Shown here: piece after piece, positions 25,051-34,515 of the stretch | Numbering within the stretch: the first letter of the stretch is position 1 | How the letters are laid out: every line of letters begins with the position of its first letter | Assembly (NCBI GenBank): GCA_963920765.1 | Contig: OY987242.1 | Location: 10,070,789-10,134,788, forward strand | Length of the DNA: 64,000 nt | Reading direction: 5' to 3' | From: Ulota crispa | Taxonomy: Eukaryota; Streptophyta; Bryopsida; Orthotrichales; Orthotrichaceae | Program-made: the position numbers and the translations under genes | The notes under the pieces: generated by a model | Seen by the model: the letters and a program-made list of their open reading frames with translations, nothing else | Told to the model about the DNA's origin: nothing | Database searches by the model: none

Positions 25051-26020
25051 ACTCTTTGAGACATTAGTGACACCACAGCCTGATTAAGCTGTGGCTCCAG
25101 AGTCTCTGCGTCCTTCAAGTTGGGTTCGTCTTACGGTTATAAATGAGTTTGTAAACTTTTATGATTGGAATTTTGTTATAGGATCCGTGGACTGGTTTGA
25201 TTCTCTCATTATTGTACAACTTAGTAGGTTTACCTATGGGATTAAACATGTGACATGTCATTGCTTAATTGGTTGGGGGCCTTAGTTAGTGATTAGGACA
25301 TTTTATGATTGCGTCTGCTACCTGGTAATTGGTTGCAATAAAGGCCACGTTCCAGTTCTGATGGCGTAAGTAATTTTGTCCATGCGTAGTTGTTTTTCCC
25401 TGGATACGGATGTTGCCATATTTTGATTGTGGGTACTCTGATGCAGTGGACGGAGGTGCTGGTCCAAGTGGTTGCGGACTGAGATCTTTGATCACTCTGC
25501 ATTTTTCAAGCAACTGTAATGTAGAATCCATAGCGTGTGTATCGATCAAGCACTGAAGCAGGCTTTGAAGCAAGGGGCTTCCTGTTCCTGTTATGTATGA
25601 TGGTGTCTCTAATTTGAACTTTAAGTACTAGCTGTTCATTTGTAATGCTACTGTTTATTATTGTCGCATATTTTGAGTGCTGTAGGTGTGCTGCCAGTAA
25701 GTATATTGTGAGAATTCGTTGAATACTAGAGCTAATCTCGCTGAGATTAATTTCTTCTCCACCTAATCATACCCCCAAGTGCTAGCAGCTTGTAGAAGGT
25801 CATTTGTACGACCAATTCCTTTCTGTTGCAATATGTACATTATACCAGATTTTAAGCATTAAGGGCCAAGTTTGCTAAAATTTCAAAAGTTCTCCAGAGG
25901 TTGTTTGGCACATTTCTAGTCACTTGTTTAGAACTAGAGTGACTCTGATCAGTCCTATTTTAAGGGTCTGAACGTTCACAGTTGTATCGACCTGAACCAC
26001 CCTCGATTCAACAAATTTAA

Positions 26021-26260
26021 CCCCCTAAAGGATGTTGCCTACCAAAAGTGTTGTTTGTATTTGTACAAGAACCATTTAGTACTTAAACAAATGACTATAT
26101 GACAAATGTTAAAAATTATCCAAAAAATCTTAGTTGACAAGTAGTATGTCTATGATTTGGCTTGAAACTTACAACTCCAATGGGGTTCATGTGCTATCCA
26201 AATACCCCATCCGTATACAACTTGGGAGTCTGTGTACAAAACAGCAACATCCTTTAGGGT
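26021..26260. mobile_element. TTAA-flanked MITE, family 1, second copy (inverted relative to 9472)
   Basis: TTAA (26017-26020), CCCCCTAAAGGATGTTGC at the left, GCAACATCCTTTAGGG at the right, TTAA (26261-26264). The interior matches 9472-9730 in reverse orientation, for example CTACCAAAAGTGTTGTT and CCCCATCCGTATACAACTTG. Length is 240 bp. Confidence 0.78.
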
Positions 26261-26264
26261 TTAA

Positions 26265-26487
26265 CCCTTGAATGCCAGGAAGGCCCTCTAAGGCTGTATG
26301 TATTTTTGTGTATACAATGGATTCGAGAGGGTTTGAGATGGAATTAGGGATCATGCTGTAAATGAAAGTGGTCTTTGCTGCAAAGGCACTTTCAACGCAA
26401 CCTTTGACGACACAAAATGCATAGAGAAATGATTGAAAATTTATAGAATACGGTGCCGTATCCCAGGGCCCGACAGGCGTTCAAGGG
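26265..26487. mobile_element. TTAA-flanked MITE, family 2, abutting the previous element
   Basis: It shares TTAA 26261-26264 with the left neighbour. The left end is CCCTTGAATGCCAGG, the right end CAGGCGTTCAAGGG, followed by TTAA 26488-26491. The internal GGCTGTATGTATTTTTGTGT resembles the element at 44294. Length is 223 bp, non-coding. Confidence 0.72.
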
Positions 26488-26755
26488 TTAACCACTTGGG
26501 GCCTGACTACATTGGATGGGAACTAACATAAGAGAAATTGCACGATGCCTTGAAATCCGAGCCACTGCTAAGCAGATATACCATTATTTTATTTACTCTT
26601 GAAATTCCATTTTCCCTCGACCAATTGTTTCTTCAATCAGCTTCTTCACAGCGCTCTCCATCTGTCAAATAGCTCACATCAATCTGTATAAAATTTCTTC
26701 CAGAAGGATGGTCTTCCAAATGCTGCATGAATGTTATGTCAACATTTACCCTTAA

Positions 26756-27508
26756 CCCCTGAGCGCCCAGGCCCTTTTCACCAAATTACGGTTTTTGGAG
26801 ATCAACAATTTTGATGCATTGTATCTCAGTCAATTTGATGATTTACATAGGGTGACCATTGAAAAAAGTGGAACACCTACTTAGAAAATGGCTTGCAAAT
26901 TTTGGGAACAATTGACCGTGGGAGATGGGAGATTATAACATTTGATCAAACAACATGTGATGACAAAATCTCATTTTTTGGTGGGTAGTTGTTATTTGAT
27001 GAATTTTACAAAATTCTATAAGCCCCTAATTCATCTAAAATTTCGTGAGCAACAAGATTAGATGTGAGTGCACACACTTGTAAATTATTGACATTTGCAC
27101 TTCTTTTTATGTCAAGTTTTAGGGTTTCAAATTGCTATTGCATGCAAAACAATGATTGGCACACTTGGTGACGGTTGCCATAATAAGGTTCTTGAACATG
27201 CAAGAACCCTTGCCAACAACTTTCCCGCTATTGCAAAGCTTACACAAGGAAGCTTGTAAGGTATATTGACCGGTTGCAGCTTATAAAATATTGTTTGCCA
27301 CCATGCCCCGTACAATGTTACACCCAATGAAATCTCTTGCAACACTTGTACAACATTTGACTTTCCCCGCCATTACTCCATTAAGATGGACAACTTGAAT
27401 GCCTTCATAGTTATGGTTTATAGCAAGATCAAAAAGTTGAATCTAGTGCCTCAGACAAGCCTTTGAAATCACGCAAGGACACTTTTGGTCCCTTGGGCCC
27501 CTCAAGGG
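26756..27508. mobile_element. 753-bp TTAA-flanked element, family 3
   Basis: TTAA (26752-26755), CCCCTGAGCGCCCAGGCCC at the left, GGGCCCCTCAAGGG at the right, TTAA (27509-27512). No coding sequence recognised. Confidence 0.6.
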
Positions 27509-29534
27509 TTAAATGCCGAAATGCCAAAAGGGATGAAAAATGTCCTCTGGCCTCCAAATAACACTCTGAACTATAAAGAGAAAAGTAGTTTCTCACTTGA
27601 ATTTTTTGTAGAAGTGATCATAAACACATGGGGCATCATGTAAGGCAAAAAATAACCTCAACTAATGCACTCATATTTTTTGATGACCCAAATTTTGAGA
27701 AGACTTAGAGCCATAGTGTTAGGTCCCATGCTGCCCTTTTTGCAAATTTTATGAGGGCACCATGCACTATTGACTTTTGCAACTTTAAGAAATAATGTTT
27801 TAATGGTGGGCACATGCCACAACACTGTAGATACCACAATAGAGGGCGGGCACAACCACCCAGCCAGTGTTCAACGGTTAAGAGGGGTTTAGAAATTGCC
27901 CAAGTCCACACCCCCATTATGGTAGAGGGTTTGTTCTCCAAGCGTCCCCCAATTTAAACCCTTACTTTTTGGGGCTTCTCCATCCACTGTTGAACACAAA
28001 GTGGAGCAGTGAATGCCTTGTGCACAAGCAAATTTTGCTACATGTCAAGTGTTAAGCTACTTTGAGATGGTTGGGATTGGGACCCTCTAGTACCATTATA
28101 GGAACACAACCCTATGAGTTACAACTTTACCATTTTATATAAAATAATCTACAATACTTTTTTCACAAAAATCATATTTCAAGACAGCTTGTTGAAAAGC
28201 TAACACTACTGATTTTTTTCTTGAAATTTCGAAGACCTTGAGGTACCACAAACTCTAAAACGCTAGGGTATGGGCCTGTCTACACTATCTACCTTAGTTC
28301 ACTTAAAAAGTACTTGCAGTGCGATACTTCACAAAAGCTTTGGAGTTAGAGTAGGTGGAACTTTGCTTGAGAGTTAAATGTCACATGTTGATGGTCCCAA
28401 GTCTGAGCCTAAGTCTCACCAATTCTTTCGTAAAAAATATTTATGCTTTTTTTGGTATTCGCTTGTTCCCATTACGAACCAATAAAATTGAGATTGAAGA
28501 GAGACTTGCAAAGATGGGTCATGGTGTGAAATGTGATCATGAATTGCCTCAAAGTATGCAATGCATTAGGTGGACAATATGCTATTGGCCAGGGAAATGA
28601 CATCTATAACCATTTTCTTCATTACGGCTATTTGACACGTTTACTTTAGATACAAAATGCATGATACATAGTGCATGTATTTTACCTTACATATTAACAA
28701 TGAATAAGTATGTTTGTGTAGGAGTGACAAATATTGTTATCAAAGTAAGATTTTGGTGAACACCAGCATTGGAACTTGCATGAGAGCGGTAAACTCATAG
28801 ATAACACAATTTACAGGTACAGAAATAGCCAAAAAGAGCTTTATCATTTGTTTTGTAGCTACATGCAAACCTGGCCTATTTAATGGCAAAGAGATTAGCA
28901 TAACTAAAAGAAAATCCAAATATTTGGAAGATTTTCAAAATCCAACCTTTCCTCATTGATCTGCCAAGAAGTTTAGAAGATGCCATCTTTAATGACAATA
29001 CTTGGTTATTTATAATTTTGGGCCAATTATTGAAAATAAAATTTTTATTCTTTTAGTAGATGTTACTATATTGACTTCTGCTACTAAAAAATAAGCATAT
29101 TATTCATTACCAAAGTGGCTTATTTGTTGTAAAGATACATTTTCATGTACCAACAAAGATACTAAAAAACACAATGCTTGTAATATAGCCTAAGAGCAGA
29201 GTCGGCAACTTGTTGCTAAATAATATATTTTTCTAGAAAAGCTTGATTCAACGTCAGAATTAATAATTCCATGTTGATTTGGCCTTTTTTTTAAATTGTT
29301 ATTATTTGGCAACGAGTCTTTGGTACAGAGTTTGGAATAGATTGAGCCCTCCTAAAATCAGCCTAGACTTTTCAAAATTAGCTCTATAATGTTTGGTATT
29401 TTTGTTTTTAGTTTTGTTTGAAAATGGGCATTTTTGGGGAATAATATATGAAACTATTTGGTTAAATTTAGAAGAATTAATTTATGCCAAATCTGCTCTC
29501 TACCTATAGTATTATTGCAATATAGTTTACGTAC

Positions 29535-29815
29535 TCACTATACCAACGGGTGCAATAGCAATCTTATCACCAAATGTGGTCAATTAAGAAAAATGCAATT
29601 TAGTTAACTCACAAATGCTAGCAACTTGATTCAAAGTAAAGCCACATTGTAAACCACATTGTGCATGTACCCTTCTATCCCATGTTGGAACGCTCATGTA
29701 TTCTTTTACATAAGTAGGTGCCCTTTGGTTGGTTAGTGAGTTTATTATAATTAGTGATCTTGTTAGTGTTTTTATCCCCAACTTGCTCTCAGCCAATTGG
29801 AATGCTCACATAAAA
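29535..29815 (+). repeat. Direct repeat flanking the PLATZ gene, copy A
   Basis: GGTGCAATAGCAATCTTATCA, ACTCACAAATGCTAGCAAC, GATTCAAAGTAAAGCC and a CATGTACCC...CCCATGTTGG block occur in the same order and orientation in copy B (31136-31710). Copy B has about 250 extra bases internally, and copy A lacks the 143-bp insertion present in B. Confidence 0.65.
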
Positions 29816-30200
29816 TTCAACCAATTACGTAATTCTAAAGACATCCTTGAGAGGGATGCCACACCGTGAACAGGGATCCCAAAGTAATGAGTTAAGAGCT
29901 TGGATTTTTTATAATCAAAATTCAAAATTTCACCAATAATTGTGTATGTCAAGCCCTCTAATAATGCTTTTCAAACTTTTATATCTTTAAAATTTTATTT
30001 TTATTTTTATTTTTTCATTAATTTTGAGCTCAAAATTAGTTCCCACTTACAAAATCTTGACACACCATTTCACGCTCACAAAATACAGAATAGTATTGTC
30101 CATATCCATGACAAGTAGAAAAAATCAACTGGAAGTAAAAAAGAATCAACCAAAAGAAAACGAAGATATTCAGAATGAAATATACACTTTTGTATTTAAT

Positions 30201-30869
30201 TTATTTACATATTGATTCATGCATCCAATATGGATCAAAGGTATACACATGTGATCGTGATGATACAGCTTGTTTTCGAGTTCGAGGTAGCTTCATAACA
30301 ACCAATTTTTTTTTCAAAGCACTTGCTTTACTTTCATGGTCATTATGGATGTTTGTTGCCATACTCTTGAAGTTGGTTACCAATGTTGATTTTTTTGGTT
30401 GTTGTACTTGGTTTGCATGATTGGTGTTAGTTTGGATTCTTGCAACTTCATCTTCTTCACCTTCTTCATGTTGAAGTAGACATTGAATAGAACACAAATA
30501 ACGTATGTCATTTTTCAACTTGTGGCCACAATTTCTACAAAAGAACTTACTATTTCTTTCTTTTGGACGACTAAATACATGATACATATCTTTACTATCA
30601 TTACATGAGAAATATTCTACTTTGTCCAAATCAATATGTTTTCTTCTCAAATCCTTGCCTTCAAGTGCCAAACAATAAGTTACTAGTCGAAGTTGAATAA
30701 CATCATGATCAAGATGATCTCGGTCTTTACAATGCGTGCATATGCGTGAACAACAATCTATGCAAAAATAATTTTGTGACGATTTGGTAAGACATTTAGC
30801 ATGATCTTTGCATTGAGGATGTTTGTTGTTTTCAAGAGTCAATAAGGATTTCAACCAAGTTGTTGCCAT
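30201..30869 (-). CDS. Intronless PLATZ-type zinc-dependent DNA-binding protein, diverged
   Basis: One open frame of 222 residues; the ATG at 30867-30869 gives MATTWLKSLL, matching the usual PxWLxxLL start of PLATZ proteins. The PLATZ domain is recognisable in order: the first Cys/His cluster (CKDHAKC), FCIDCCSRICTHC, HLDHDVIQLRLVTYC, a central KVEYFSCNDSKDMYHVFSRP block, and the last cluster CRNCGHKL...YLCSIQC. The basic C-terminal tail is less conserved. PLATZ proteins are plant-specific A/T-rich-DNA-binding transcriptional repressors. Members normally have introns, and this copy has none and is AT-rich like its surroundings. It lies between direct-repeat copies at 29535 and 31136. Together these suggest retroposition or capture by an element, though the frame is intact. 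A functional single-exon paralogue is the alternative. Confidence 0.8.
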   Translation of the reverse strand: MATTWLKSLLTLENNKHPQCKDHAKCLTKSSQNYFCIDCCSRICTHCKDRDHLDHDVIQLRLVTYCLALEGKDLRRKHIDLDKVEYFSCNDSKDMYHVFSRPKERNSKFFCRNCGHKLKNDIRYLCSIQCLLQHEEGEEDEVARIQTNTNHANQVQQPKKSTLVTNFKSMATNIHNDHESKASALKKKLVVMKLPRTRKQAVSSRSHVYTFDPYWMHESICK

Positions 30870-31135
30870 AATTACTAACAAAAATTTGATGGTAAAACAT
30901 GTATGTAACTAGTTTTTCAAAATTTCAAAAATATGTCAATTCAAACTAAAAAACGAATAAATCACTCACAAACAAACGTTTATATGCATTTTTTTTGTTT
31001 TTGTTATTATTTTTATTTTTATATGTAACACTTTTATTTCTGATATTCCAATTTTATAATAAAATAAATAGAAGAAAGTTAAAGAGGTATTTTAACTGCA
31101 CTTTTCTTTGTTTTTATGACAAACTAGTTTATATA

Positions 31136-31710
31136 CCATTTGCACCAATGGGTGCAATAGCAATCTTATCACAAAATGTAGCCAATTAAAAATAAATTCA
31201 ATCAATAAACTCACAAATGCTAGCAACCTACTAGAAGAAAAATGGGTCCTAAACAACTAGTTCATGATAACTACAAATGTTTAAAACAAATGTAATTGAG
31301 TTATGGTGTAATCGTTTAGGACATTTGCAGTTATTGTGAACTAGTCATTTAGGACATGTTTTTCTTCTAGTGACCTGATTCAAAGTAAAGCCTCACTATA
31401 AACCACATTATGCATGTACCCCTCTCTCCCATGTTGGTCCTTTGCTAAAAGGACACGCACATTGTTGACAAGGATGTTTTTCTCCGTGGGCTAATTTGCC
31501 ACCAAAATTGTCCTAGTAATTCTTAATGACCCAACTTGCACCAAAATCAAATTGTCAAAAAAAACTTCCAACTAAGAAAATTCTCATACTTCATTAGAAA
31601 ACTCAAAGCAATTGTGAGTCGGTTAATGAGTTTGTCCCAATTAGTGATCTAGTTAGTGAGTTTATCCACAACTTTCTCTTGACCAATTAAAATGCTCATG
31701 CATTCTTTTC
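31136..31710 (+). repeat. Direct repeat flanking the PLATZ gene, copy B
   Basis: Same order of blocks as copy A (29535-29815), ending with GGTTAATGAGTTTGTCC and CCAATTAAAATGCTCATGC. It is larger because of the MITE at 31230 and about 250 bp of sequence not present in copy A. Confidence 0.65.
31230..31372. mobile_element. 143-bp hairpin MITE with ACCT target duplication
   Basis: The left end ACTAGAAGAAAAATGGGTCC and right end CATGTTTTTCTTCTAGTG are inverted repeats that continue into AACTAGTTCA / TGAACTAGT. ACCT flanks both sides (31226-31229 and 31373-31376). The paralogous repeat at about 29626 shows the unoccupied site (AGCAACTTGATTC). Confidence 0.8.
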
Positions 31711-32060
31711 TATAAGAAGATTACCACTTCAAATAATCTTGCAGAAAAATAACTCTATCTTGAGTTGTAATTTATACACACCAACACTTTTCAATTTTAG
31801 CAATTGTTGGAAGAAATAGTCACTTTATTTTTAAAGCTAGGTTTTAGCTATTAATAAAATACAACATTTCTCAACCTTCTTTCATTTCATTTTATGCACC
31901 ACTTTAATTTAAGAAATTTTCTTTTTTAATATGTACCTATTTAAGTTAGTTTTATTTTTAGTAAACCCCATATAAAACTTCAAATTTATATACGGCTTGA
32001 ACTCTTTTAATTCCAAAAGATTACATGTAGAACCATATTTCATTGGACTTGCTGATATTA

Positions 32061-32415
32061 GAGCATCTCCATCAGGCTGGGTTCTTTCAAAGTTTTCCAT
32101 CTATTTTGGCCGATTCTCAGGCCTTTTGATCTACACCTATGCTCTTCAAAAAGGTGGCCTTGCACTCCAACACGCCCCATAATTAATTAGTTGACCATTT
32201 ATCAAGGAAAGTAGAGGATAAGATTCATTAAACTTAAAGTGAATAGTGAATGAATAGTGGCTTGAAAGGCCCTTGCTAAACACGGTAGGACAAAGTGTCT
32301 TGAGATTTTGAGAGGGTTTTGAGAGGGTTTTGAAAAGGTTTTGAAATGATTTTGAGAGGGGCCTCAGCACTTCTCATCCACTTTGAGCTCGTTGGAGTCA
32401 CAAGTGGAATTGCTC
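32061..32415. mobile_element. Tourist-like MITE (PIF/Harbinger type) with TTA target site
   Basis: It starts GAGCATCTCCATCAGG and ends GTGGAATTGCTC; TTA flanks both ends (32058-32060 and 32416-32418). GAGCATCTCCA termini are common in plant MITEs. The interior has a short imperfect tandem array of GAGGGTTTT units (about 32305-32360). It ends 14 bases before the BTB reading frame. Confidence 0.6.
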
Positions 32416-32429
32416 TTAGTGTTTAAATT

Positions 32430-33133
32430 ATGGAATCAATGATTAATGTCGACATCTCCAAGTTTGTGGCATCGGAGTATAAAGTAAAATTAGAGCCAGG
32501 ATGGAGTTCCCATGTACTATTGAAAATGCTCGAAGAAGGCCTTCATGCGGATTTACCCTTGTGGCGCAAGGAAACGCAGTCAAGGCACATCAATCTGTAT
32601 TGGCAAGTGTGTCACCTGTCTTCCGCGCCATGTTTCAACACGAAATGAAAGAGCAGCTCTTATCCATCGTGGACATCCCTAATATGACTTTTGAAGGTTT
32701 ACAGTTGTTTTTGTTTGTACTCTACACTGCTACTGATTCTACATATTCTGAAGTTTTTGGCGAACATCAAATGTCACAAGTGTATGCCACAGGAGTTGAC
32801 GAGCATTTTGAGGAGATTTTGCAAGCATGCCACAAATACCAAACGATGGATTGCAGATTGCAACCTGTGCTTCTGTATGCTATTGTGAGAAATCTAACTC
32901 CTGAAATTTGCTGGTACTATTATGACTGTTCATTACAAATAGAAAGCTTTTTATTGCAAATAGAAGGGGAAAATTGGGAATTTTCTAGTGCTTGTTACAA
33001 GTATATGATGGATAATTATGAATAAGTTGCTAAATCAGAAAGTACATTAGTGGAGATGAGGCGCAATCCTGAACGAGTGCATGGAATCATAAAAGATGCT
33101 GCATCTCGTTCTATTCCAAGGCGATTGCGGTAG
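32430..33133 (+). pseudogene. BTB/POZ-domain protein pseudogene, intronless
   Basis: The frame from ATG 32430 reads to EEGLHAD, a typical lead-in to a BTB fold. It then continues one frame over as FTLVAQGNAVKAHQSVLASV, SPVFRAMFQHEMKEQ and PNMTFEGLQLFLFVLYT, the BTB core. One missing base in the T run at about 32551-32553 explains the switch. A second defect is a TAA at 33023-33025. The same frame stays open after it (VAKSESTLVEMRRNPERV) to a TAG at 33131-33133, giving a protein of about 233 residues if intact. The intact family serves as substrate adaptors of cullin-3 ubiquitin ligases. Lack of introns plus two disabling changes suggests a retropseudogene. A sequencing error could explain the frameshift but not both defects easily. 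Confidence 0.8.
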
Positions 33134-33346
33134 TGAGATTTCTCAAGATGCCTTCATTTGTGTGTTCTAGCTAGCATACTTGCTCTAAGTTATGCGCAAT
33201 AATATTATCATCATTCCAAAGTTAGGGTTTGAAGGTTTTGGTCAACTCTGAGGTTCCTACGCTGGTACACTGGTCCTAGAAATGCTTTGCGGAACTTTGG
33301 CCTTTTTGACATCTCTATGTTCTCTCTTCATAACATTATGAAATGC

Positions 33347-33659
33347 AAGGAACACCCATAAGCGTTAGTGTCCTCATAACCGTCACCTCTAAAATTTTGG
33401 AAAATCTGAAGAAGTAAATAGATGTAATTATAAGGATGTACAACATGTGAATATGAAATCTTGAAAGTGGTTATGGGTACAATAGCAGTTTGCTTTTTAA
33501 AAATTCACAGCTTATTCTCACAGTATCCAAATAATATATTCAAAGGTGCAAATTCATTATTTTTCTGTTGCTAATAGGATCCTATAATTTACTAGGTGTT
33601 TATTAATAGTCATCATATTCAAAACCCTTAAACTAACGCTTATGGGTGCTCCTACCTTA
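33347..33659. mobile_element. MITE ending in TAAGGTAGGAGCACCC, copy 1 of 3
   Basis: The right end TAACGCTTATGGGTGCTCCTA mirrors the left GGAACACCCATAAGCGTTAG. The interior (GGTTATGGGTACAAT, AAATTCACA..TTATTCTCACA, AGGATCCTATAATTT) is shared with 45242-45566 and 52041-52361. Non-coding. Confidence 0.7.
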
Positions 33660-33797
33660 TACTACAATCTTCCTACAAAGGTGCAAAGTTCAACAAGGTT
33701 TAAGCACTTGTGGTTTGAACTAGATGAAAATAGAGTAACCTTATCCTAGAATATAGACCTTTGAAATTTTAAAGGAACTTGTGCACAAGGGGGTAAA

Positions 33798-34054
33798 AAC
33801 GCCATATTTGTTGATTTGGGATTAATTGCTCATTTTGGGACTAAACTAGGTTTAAGGTAATCTCTTTAAACCAAGCTCTAAGTTTAAGTAGCGTTTTTTT
33901 GGTACATGTGCCCTCACCTGAGAGGAGGAATTTGCAAGGGACAAAATCTTAGTGGCAGAGACCAAATCTGATACCTTTGAATATAGCATTTAATTAGTTT
34001 AATGTGAAGTGCAGTTTGGGAATTGCATTTTTCCAATTTAACAAATATGGCATT
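33798..34054. mobile_element. MITE with AACRCCATATT termini, copy 3
   Basis: AACGCCATATTTG at the left, ACAAATATGGCATT at the right, TAAA on both sides (33794-33797 and 34055-34058). The interior closely matches 11717-11994. Confidence 0.72.
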
Positions 34055-34107
34055 TAAAGTGCTGATCTTCTAAGTCATTGGTGAGCAGTTATTGGAAAAC
34101 TATTGAT

Positions 34108-34515
34108 TTAAGGTAGTATGCTCTAAAATTGTCACTTTTAGAGCTAATTTGGTTTTTCATGGGCTTTTCAAGACAAGAAGATTCTTTGTATAGTTTTTAA
34201 ATAAAGAGGAATGGATGTTAAATGTAATACAATTTTTTTCATATTTTTTGAAGCATTATTGAAGTGTTGATGAATTTTCAAAAAAATTGTAATAGACACC
34301 TATTTGTGATTCTAGGTCTCTCATAAATAGTTCCCTTGTAACTTGTAAAGAGATGAGATGAAATCAAAGAGTGTGATTGGCTCTTGCAGTGAAATACACT
34401 TATTTTCTATGACTAAAGAGGGTCCAAATGTTCAAGAACCACCTCATATCCATTCCTAAGCTACCTATGGGACGCTTTTCAAGAGAGGGGATGTAATTTG
34501 AGCTACCTACCTTAA
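34108..34515. repeat. Inverted-repeat element ending in AGGTAGGTAGCTC, copy 2 (partner at 12021)
   Basis: It matches 12021-12439 along most of its length and occupies the same position, just right of an AACRCCATATT element. The right end reads GAGCTACCTACCTTAA. Confidence 0.6.

Larger units (their letters stand above)
24567..30200. other. Long gene-free stretch with a cluster of TTAA-flanked elements
   Basis: About 5.6 kb with no recognisable gene. It contains the TTAA-type elements at 24980, 26021, 26265 and 26756 and one copy of a flanking direct repeat (29535-29815). Open frames at 25286-25573, 27127-27345, 27658-27941 and 28355-28600 show no known domain. Confidence 0.45.
30870..32060. 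other. Intergenic DNA with copy B of the flanking repeat
   Basis: No gene recognised. Copy B of the direct repeat spans 31136-31710 and includes a 143-bp MITE at 31230-31372. Confidence 0.45.
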
